Below, in pieces: positions 56,940 to 64,000 of a DNA stretch of 64,000 nucleotides. Within the stretch, counting starts at the first letter, position 1; every line of letters begins with the position of its first letter. Source of the stretch: Favolaschia claudopus (taxonomy: Eukaryota; Basidiomycota; Agaricomycetes; Agaricales; Mycenaceae); NCBI GenBank assembly GCA_037176885.1, contig JAWWNJ010000034.1:744001-808000 (forward strand). The letters run 5' to 3'. The translations under genes were made by a program, and so were the position numbers. A model generated the notes under the pieces. It did no database searches and had not been told where the DNA came from. It was given only the letters and a program-made list of their open reading frames with translations.

Positions 56940-57494
56940 GGAGGAAGGAGCGGGGAGACGGGAGAATAGGTAAAATCAGCACCGAATTGATACGGTTTCT
57001 TTGGTTTTATGTACCAAAGTCCCTGATCGTAAGCAACCGTGACTGACAAGTTCGAGTTACCTCACCATACCCGTTCAACTCGAATTCTAAGCACTTGTAC
57101 GACTCCTCTACAATATTCCCCAAGACACTCGCTTCGTTTGAATTTTCCGCAAATTTTTTCCGGCCTCCAGCCAGTAATTTCTTCGCAACAAATCGAGGTT
57201 CAAGATAAATGGACTACACCATGTTACGGATCCACCAAATGCTCCGTCAAGCTCAGCCGAATCGTTTCGGGATGCCGACTACAGCAAAGGGCTCATCTTG
57301 GCTTGCGCCGGTGTCGAGAACGGGACGAAAAGTTATCGTACAAAAGCAAGCCCTTGAATTATACAACACAATGTCGACCCGCATAAAAACTTTGATAAGT
57401 AAAAGCCCTCCGCCGCGAGGAGCGCAGCATTTGAACGACGCGTATTTAGACCTCACGGCCGTCGCCCGAACACCAAAGAGATGGGCAGGCATCG
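56940..57494. other. atp1 promoter and 3' flank of the repeat-peptide gene
   Basis: Upstream region of atp1. A plus-strand frame of 102 codons (57209-57517) exists but has no recognisable features and overlaps the 3' end of the repeat-peptide gene. Confidence 0.4.
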
Positions 57495-58241
57495 TTACCA
57501 GCCAGGGGCACCAGTAGCAGCAACACCGCGCTTCCAACCCGGAGCACCAGTACCAGCAACATCACGCTTCCAGCCAGGTGCATCCGCCGACTCGTCCCTC
57601 TTCCAGCCGGGTGCGCCGTCTCCTCTCTTCCACGGTGGCGCGTCGTCAGAATCGTCCCTCTTCCAACCGGGGGCACCGTCTCCTCTCTTCCACGGCGGCG
57701 CATCGTCAGAATCGCCCCTCTTCCAACCGGGGGCACCGTCTCCTCTCTTCCACGGCGGCGCGTCGTCAGTACCTTCCCTCTTCCAAGGAGGAGGATCATC
57801 CGAGACAGCAGTGGGGACAGCACGTCTCCACGGCGGGGGATCGTCAACAGCGGTAGGAGCGGCAGCGACGCGTCTCCACGGCGGGGGATCATCAACAGCG
57901 GTAGGAGTGGCAGCGACGCGTCTCCACGGCGGGGGATCGTCAGCAGGCGGTGCGCCAGCCTGCCTCTTCCACGGTGGGGCATCGCCAGCGGCCGGCTCAG
58001 CGGCGTCTCTCAACTAGAGCGCGTTCAATGCTGGAACATGCGAACGCAAGCAGAAACAGTCGACATACCTCCAACGCCGGGGCAGGCAGTGTGCGAGCAT
58101 TCAAAGGTGTCGTTACGTCGTTCTAGGTGGAGCATCTCAATGACATATCCTCACAGATAAGCACACAACACTATGCACACTCACAAGGGGCACCGCAGAG
58201 ACGGCGGCAACAGCAGCGACGAGGACCAGAATTGTGCGCAT
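57495..58241 (-). CDS. Secreted Kex2-processed repeat peptide precursor (14 Trp-ended repeats)
   Basis: Three exons, 58241-58185, 58122-58069 and 58013-57495, all phase 0, encode 209 aa. Residues 1-18 are a clear signal peptide (MRTILVLVAAVAAVSAVPL). After a short pro-region come 14 repeats ending PPW or PGW: one GDAPPW, one APPADDPPPW, two TAVDDPPPW, one TAVSDDPPPW, then TDDAPPW, three GDGAPGW alternating with two DSDDAPPW, then SADAPGW, TGAPGW and a last TGAPGW. Each is followed by KR or RR except the last, which ends at the stop. Kex2-type protease in the Golgi would cut after each dibasic pair, and trimming would leave C-terminal Trp. The layout is that of yeast alpha-factor precursors. 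No Cys and no CaaX end, so not a classical basidiomycete lipopeptide pheromone. The peptide's function is unknown. Confidence 0.85.
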
Positions 58242-61200
58242 GACTGTCAGTCGGGATATGGTCGACGAATCGTCGCCTTATAAGTTTTCTCAAATAACCC
58301 CGTCCGTAATTCCCGTGAACCGTGGTGTATCATGGACATGTGCTGGCCATCAAAACAGGAAACGGGAAAAAGTCAAAAACGTGATCCGGGGATTTTTGGG
58401 TCCATCAGAGATAGAAGATTGAGTCTGTAGATCGCTCGCTTACCTCGATAATGTCCCCATGTCGTGTTATCGTGTGCCTTTTCTTCCCCAGGGCCTACGA
58501 TATCTTCCAACCTTCCGCGGAGGCGTTTTTGGACGCAGAAAAAGCGTGGAGTGGAAGGTCATTGGCTGGACTTGTGATTCACCGAGATTCGCGAAAATTT
58601 GCAAGGGTGAGGCTCGTGACGATTGGCCCATAGATACGGTGCCTGTGGCGTCAGCGTACGGCTCAAGGTCATTCCGAGAGTGACCAGGTTCGCCCCGAAT
58701 CTGGGGAATCGCGAAGAGACTATCAGCTGCCATTGCTTCCCAGCCTCGAAGTGCCTCGATATTATTGCATTGAAAGGTTCAGGCGAGAATTGAGCGGCAA
58801 GGGGCACAGAGGCATTTTTGCGACCCAGAAAATAGTGCAAGAAAGTACCAAGCAAACGCCTGCAAACGCCGGTGCAACAGATTGACCCATTTGCAACCCG
58901 GCCCGATCCGAGAACACATTGTCGACTTTGCCGACGTACCGTAAAGGCGTCGGGGACCGAACTCCGGCGTTGTGCCTGAGGAGAGTGGGAATTGAGCTGA
59001 ATTGAGTCGAAGAAAATGGGGTTCGAGCTTGAGGGCTCAGCATTTGCACGCGACATCGAACACAACGACGACCTGCCAGCTGACAAGTAAACTATTCAAT
59101 AGCCTTCAAAGACCCTAACTCAAAAGACAGCAGGGAAGTAACCGAAAATCAGAATGACGCAAAATGCATATGAGATTTTGCACCTTTGCGTTCGACTCCG
59201 TGACGGTTCATCGGAAGGATGCTGCGCCACCAAGTGAATAGTACACAAATGGCACGGTCCGTAGTTGCGGGGATCCCCGGCGTCAAACGACTCCGATAAA
59301 CTGTCATCCTGCCAAGAAAGTACTGTAAAGAAAGAACCCAAACTTGAAGTCAGACTTTCTACGGAGGATGTACCAGTGGGTCGGAACGGCCGCTACCTAC
59401 TCTGGTTCCGTCCCATCGCTTCTATAAACCCTATCAGCGATGCAAGTGCAATGAGCTTACATCTTGTCTGCGTCAGGCGACGGGGCCGCGAGATATGCGG
59501 GAATCCGCCGCGGCCGCAGCGATCCCGCAATCGCATGAACTCGTGAATGTTTTAATTCCGTGCGGGAAGTTGAAGGCAGCACATCTGGTGCCTGGACATA
59601 CGAGGAAGCGAGGACATTGTCTACAATGTAGCCTTAAAAAAGGACCCACATTGATCGTTATCGACGACATGAACACTTAGTTCGAAAATCCCTTTAATTT
59701 GAGCTCGACAAGTCCGTAAGATTCTGCATAGATCGTGTTTGAAAACCTGTTTAGAATTGGCGATAGACAGAAAACGACACAGAGACGACGGTTGCAGAGA
59801 GACTCATGCGGTGTTGACGTGACATGTACATCGACTTCAATATGTTCTCTGGAATTGATCAGATATTCCACTGGCAAGAGGCTTGAAACGGTCCCTATGG
59901 CTGGGACAAGATGTTTCCATAAAGGTCGCGCGCCACGCGCATGATAATGCTTGGAGAGGGAATGTGAATGACAGTAGATGACAGTGCCACGATGGACGTT
60001 GAATTCCAAGGATTCCTAGCTGCGGTCGGATGCAAGTGATGGTTGGAAAGAAGAGTTGCTGTGACGGTGACGACGTGACGTGACGTTCAGAATCTCTTTC
60101 TGACTTGCAGGCAACTTGCATGGCGCCGAAACCTCTGGCCCTGACTCATTGGCTCCCTCGAACCCCAACCGTTTACGCCGACCTTTTATGATATGGCGTG
60201 TTGCGCTCCATGCAATAATGGGCTGAACACATCCAAATCTAAACATTAATCTCCCGAGCTCCACGGTTCAATCGCTCAAGCGCAGCGGCACAGTTTTGTT
60301 CTTCGACAAACATCTTTGCACATCCCGCTACTTGAGCGACGCGCGCGGTATGACTGGTTGTTTTGGCTGCCTTATAGGACAGTCAGTTACGACAACATCG
60401 TTTTCCGACTCGGGCATACGAAATCGCCCGAGAACAATGGCTCTCAAGGATCAAGCAAAGATCTATGTTCTACTGGCTGTTGTGGAGCACCTTGAACACT
60501 GAAATGTAAGTAGCTCATCCAGGTCCTTGGAAAATATCTTTGGATCAGCTTTGAGTCTTGACGACGAGCATGTCCGAGTCTGAGGCAAGCCGCAAGATGG
60601 CTCATTTCTTGGCATATACCAGAAGGGTTGGGGGGATATCCTCTGGATATATCATGTTGAGGCAGGATATCGCGGCCCACGAACACCTGGTATCGCAGAG
60701 TCGACGCAGACCATAGACACTGAGTTTTGCCAAATGTTCAGTAACAAACAAGACTCGATGCTATAGAGCCTGACTAATTCCAACCCCAGTTTTGACAACG
60801 GACTCTGGTTAGTTGTTTCTTGCTTCAATTTTGTCCAGATCGGACCAAGCGAATTCTCGCAACCCGATTAGGAAAGAGACTGAATAGTCCGACAATCCGA
60901 CGGAATTTCTCCATCGATTTTCGGCCGACAAGACCCGGATTTCAAGAACAAAAAAAAAAATCGAATTTTCCATGTGCCACAGCAAACAGGGGACATTTCG
61001 GGAAAGGACTAGCTGGTAGTCTACGGTTCGCAAGCCAAGATCCCGATCTTTGGCGAGGTATAATATAGCCGGTACCCCAAGTTAAGAATGAGTCGAGGAC
61101 TCGTGAGGTGAGCCTTTTCTATCCCCAGCCGCTGTCAGGCTACAAGTAAAGCTAGTAAAGATTCAAAGCGTGAATACAAATTAAAAATAAGGGAAAGCAA

Positions 61201-61274
61201 ATGGAGAGCAGCACAACAAAGCGATAACGATATAAATCGTCCGTTCCATTCATGTCCGTATATTTGAGAGATGC
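58242..61274. other. 3-kb intergenic region, no supported gene
   Basis: Frames up to 175 codons (58559-59086, minus) lack start context, splice logic or known motifs. A poly-A tract is at about 60950. It may hold regulatory sequence for the repeat-peptide gene or an unrecognised non-coding RNA. Confidence 0.5.
58276..58284 (-). promoter_or_regulatory. TATA-like box of the repeat-peptide gene
   Basis: CTTATAAGG on the minus strand, about 35 nt upstream of the ATG at 58241. The 5' UTR would then be very short, so the assignment is tentative. Confidence 0.3.
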
Positions 61275-62676
61275 TCATGACGCCGACGCATCATCCAAGC
61301 GAACCTTCTTGCCCTCGACGCCTTCACCCGCTGCATCGTCATCAGCCTTTCGTTTCGTACCTCCAGGCGAGGTTGAGCCATCAGCAGGCGCCGCCACTTT
61401 CTTTTTCTTCTTCACAATCCCCGTCAAGTCGTTCACCACCCCCGACCCACTCCCGCCCGCACCATTCAGGGCACCCGCAGGACGATTCGCATTGAGTTCA
61501 GCGTCGAGCGCCTGCGCGGCAAGTGCTGATGCGTTCTTCAATGGCTCGTCAGGGCGAGTTTTGAGCTCCTCCACTTTCAGTGCAAGATCCTCCTTCAGCC
61601 CCTCTAGTTCTTTTGACTCCGCCTCTCTCTGCGCCGAAGACATACTGCCGATGATATCGTTCTGCACCAGTCGCGTCTTCGCCTTACCCTTCCCTTTCCC
61701 CTGAGGATCCGCTCCCCCCGCGGACTCTTCAGAGGTTGACGCGACAGGTGGGTTGGCAAGCAAAGCAAGCCTGCACTCGATACTCTCTAAAGCGCGTTCG
61801 GCGTGCACAATCGCGTCGCCCAAACGGCCGGAGGTTAGGTCGAGCACCATGCTCAGCTTGTAGTGCGCCTCAGCGATTTGTCGCGAACTTTGCGGTAGTA
61901 AGTTGTCTTTCAGTTTCAGACCAGCTTCGTAGTCTGTGATAGCTTGGTCGAATTTTTCTGTTGTGAAATTCAACGAAATAAGCATGAAAGAATAGGAGAG
62001 GAAGCGACAAGTGAACGTACCTGTTTCCAATGATACATCTCCGAGCGCGATATATGTGTCGGCAAGCTTCAACTGCACATCATCGTCCGCGCCGTCATTT
62101 TCACTCTGGCGCACGTATATCGCGCGCGCAAGATCGAGGACTTCCCAGGCTGCGTTGAAGTCATCTTCAGGTTCCCCATCGTCTTCCCCTTCGGCCTCTG
62201 CTTCGTCCCCCGCCTCGACCTCTTCCGCCGCGATATCCTTGAGATCCACCTCGGTGTCCTCCGCATCGCCACTGAACGACAAAATCGGTCCATTGGTCGA
62301 GCTCGACTCCGCTTTGAGCCACTCAGATCTTGGCAATCACAAGGAGAGGGACGATAGCAACTCACCCTGCGCATCCTCGGCTTCATTTTCCGGTTGGTCT
62401 TTCCCTAGAACCGAGCTCTGCGAGATAGCATTCTCCAGCAGCGCTTTACCATAGGAAAAGTAGAGATCAGCCGTCTCAGGCGCGTCGTCGCCGCATTTCT
62501 TTGTACTGAACCAGAGACGCGTCAAACGAGGCATATTTGGTGGTAAACGCGACATACATGAGCTCGAGGGCGGTGGCATAGTGGTCGACAGCTTGCTCAT
62601 ACTTTTCGAGCGCAAAGGCGCGTTTTCCTTGCTCGACCGCTTCTTCGAGTGACATCTCTTTGCTTACATCGGCCAT
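61275..62676 (-). CDS. NASP/Sim3/Hif1-type histone H3 chaperone
   Basis: Four exons from the ATG at 62676 (MADVSKEMSLEEAVEQGKRA). First TPR: AFALEKYEQAVDHYATALEL. After an intron: KKCGDDAPETADLYFSYGKA with LLENAISQSSVLGK, the SHNi-TPR signature. A long acidic loop (AAEEVEAGDEAEAEGEDDGE) interrupts the next TPR (AWEVLDLARAIYVRQ). Then LADTYIALGDVSLETEKFDQ, YEAGLKLKDNLLPQSSRQIA and EAHYKLSMVLDLTSG. The C-terminus has KR-rich nuclear signals (KKKKKVAAP, KRKADDDA). TPR with an acidic insert is diagnostic of NASP family proteins, which hold H3-H4 or CENP-A for delivery to chromatin. Confidence 0.9.
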
Positions 62677-63023
62677 GGAAGTATCTCTGGAGAACGTTAA
62701 GAGGCATAGAGAACAGGCGCGATTACTGACGAAGCCATTAGAGTCTAGTCGTGGTGGTGATGGTGGTAAGAAAGAAAGCGCGTTTGACGCGTCACGGTCA
62801 AGTGACTCAAGTCGAAACAAAGCTTCGGAACGAAGGAAAAGAAACTAGGGTTATATTATACCTACAAAGATAAATAGCTAGCTAGTCTACAAACGAATGC
62901 GTCCCATGGATTGATTCAAAGTCAAAGCAAAAGTATAAGTATGTACGTAGCTCGAAAAATTGCATGCATATAAGTGAGTGTGTATGAAAGCGCGTAGCAA
63001 ATGTAAGATGAAGAGCGTAGTGG
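62677..63023. other. short intergenic stretch
   Basis: Promoter of the NASP gene and 3' flank of the next gene. Nothing further seen. Confidence 0.5.
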
Positions 63024-64000
63024 TCATATCAAGGACGCGTTTTGCTGCTGCTGCTGACCTTGCTGAGGATTCCCGAACGCAGGAGAGCCAGACCCAAAAG
63101 CACCACCACCAAACAGACTCGCCCCACCGCCAAACGCACCCGTTTGCCCCGTAGGCATCGCGCCAAAAGCCCCCGTTTGCCCAGGCATCCCTCCAGCGGA
63201 CATGGGTCCGGCACCCGTAGGCATCGTACCCATGGGAGGCATAGCCATGGACGCACGGAATGGATTTGCTGCACCGCCCGTCATCTGAGGCCGTAGTCCG
63301 ACGCCCAGACTGCTCCCTCCAAATGCGCCAGTGGAGTTTGTTCCTCCCGCCCCACCAAACCCGCCCCCTGGCGACGAACCCATGCCAAACCCGCCCATCA
63401 AGTTTGCGGGTGAAGCACCAGACGTAGGGCTCATCATCGACCCACCGGCACCAAAGAACCCCGTCTGCTGCGCGTTCATACTCGACGGCGTGCTACCAGT
63501 GACCGCTGGCGTTGCCGGCGCTGAGCCCGGGATCGATGGTAATGCCTCCAACAAGCTCGCTCCAAACGACGACGATGGCTTGAACGCCTTAACAGCGCTA
63601 CCCGTAGGTTGTGTCGTTAGAGGTGAACTCGTTCCTGTCGTCGGGGCACCGGAGTTGAGCGCCGAATTGGCAGGATTGAAAGCAGATACAGTCGGACTGA
63701 AGCTCCCGGAACTTGCGCCAAATGGAGGCGAAAACGACGACGAAAGAGAGGGCGAGCTGCTCGTTCCCGTCGACGAAGACGTGCCCGTAAACGATCCAAA
63801 CAACGAAGACCCCGCATTGCTCGTCCCCGTCGTATTGCTCGCCGAACTCCCAAGCCCATTTGCACCCCCACCCGATTTGTTGAACGTAAACTCGCTCGCC
63901 ACGCTGGATATATCCGTTTCCCCAGGCCCCAGAGCACTCTGACTGTAATCAAACGCCTTAGTCGTGCTCCCGCCAAAGCCCGTCGCCTGCGTCTTGATTT
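63024..64000 (-). CDS. Low-complexity FG/NPF-rich protein, C-terminal part (runs off right edge)
   Basis: The minus frame is open from the window edge to the stop at 63024 (about 325 codons seen). Gly/Ser/Thr/Ala-rich, with scattered FG and FGG (SLFGSFTG, FGGGASLFGGGAFGSG), the short motifs QATGFGGSTTKAFDYSQSAL, AVKAFKPSSSFGASLLEALP and GLRPQMTGGAANPFRASM. It ends in a Gln run (QQGQQQQQNASLI). NPF binds EH domains, and TGF/TG-rich tails with NPF occur in fungal endocytic adaptors (ENTH/ANTH or ArfGAP proteins). The FG repeats leave a nucleoporin possible. The folded N-terminal domain that would decide this lies outside the window. Confidence 0.55.
   Translation of the reverse strand, partial: IKTQATGFGGSTTKAFDYSQSALGPGETDISSVASEFTFNKSGGGANGLGSSASNTTGTSNAGSSLFGSFTGTSSSTGTSSSPSLSSSFSPPFGASSGSFSPTVSAFNPANSALNSGAPTTGTSSPLTTQPTGSAVKAFKPSSSFGASLLEALPSIPGSAPATPAVTGSTPSSMNAQQTGFFGAGGSMMSPTSGASPANLMGGFGMGSSPGGGFGGAGGTNSTGAFGGSSLGVGLRPQMTGGAANPFRASMAMPPMGTMPTGAGPMSAGGMPGQTGAFGAMPTGQTGAFGGGASLFGGGAFGSGSPAFGNPQQGQQQQQNASLI

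Noticed and set aside
57209..57517. Plus-strand 102-codon frame next to atp1
   Set aside because: No motif, no splice evidence, overlaps the 3' end of the repeat-peptide gene.
57495..58013. Interpretation of the repeat precursor as a classical CaaX lipopeptide pheromone
   Set aside because: The protein has no C-terminal cysteine and ends in Gly-Trp; it also has a secretory signal peptide, which CaaX pheromone precursors lack.
57481..58017. Plus-strand open frame with FQPGAPSPLFHGG repeats opposite the repeat-peptide gene
   Set aside because: It has no signal peptide or splice partners; the minus strand has a signal peptide, two phase-0 introns and regular dibasic sites, so this is the antisense shadow of the repeats.
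58559..59086. Minus-strand 175-codon frame
   Set aside because: Composition and lack of conserved blocks suggest a chance frame; no intron chain found.

Overview
The window is from a basidiomycete nuclear genome, most likely an agaricomycete mushroom. The evidence is short (45-80 nt) GT-AG introns, families of F-box proteins, an agaricomycete-type HRDC kinase, a Harbinger-type nuclease and a CxC5/CxC6-KDZ transposon typical of mushroom genomes. All gene models were assembled by eye from reading frame, splice consensus and phase.

Layout. 0-4 kb: 5' part of a Harbinger/PIF-like nuclease gene running off the left edge, then two F-box genes. 4.8-26.2 kb: a tandem family of six single-pass membrane proteins (S/T/P-rich ectodomain, one TM, basic tail with an RARDRxEW-like motif). 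Between members 3 and 4 lie a 0.7-kb TIR element and a ~9.3-kb KDZ-superfamily DNA transposon. The transposon has intact-looking genes for a CxC5-CxC6-KDZ transposase, a GRF-like zinc-finger protein, an RTC4-domain protein and an unknown protein. It is bounded by GC-rich inverted ends and by subterminal arrays of a CGTTCACGA-type motif in opposite orientations.

26.7-47.4 kb: a large decayed inverted duplication centred near 38.6 kb. The left arm carries F-box A, F-box B, a short-chain dehydrogenase (SDR), F-box C and F-box D. The right arm carries a C/D-fused F-box gene, an intact SDR, a remnant of B and a full A copy. The arms are decaying asymmetrically: the left SDR has lost its catalytic Tyr and is frameshifted, left F-box C is frameshifted and right B is truncated. 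An intact 204-codon gene is present only on the right.

48-64 kb: a MARVEL-like tetraspan protein, a small unknown gene, an HRDC-type protein kinase, mitochondrial ATP synthase alpha (atp1), a secreted Kex2-processed repeat precursor, a NASP/Sim3-type histone chaperone and the C-terminal part of an FG/NPF-rich protein that runs off the right edge.

The most notable item is the repeat precursor at 57.5-58.2 kb. It has a signal peptide followed by 14 repeats ending in Pro-Pro/Gly-Trp. Each is followed by Lys-Arg or Arg-Arg except the last, which stops at Trp. This is the layout of a yeast alpha-factor-type peptide precursor, so it probably releases a family of short Trp-terminated peptides. The second is the multi-gene KDZ element with RTC4 cargo, and the third is the giant palindrome with gene fusion and asymmetric decay.
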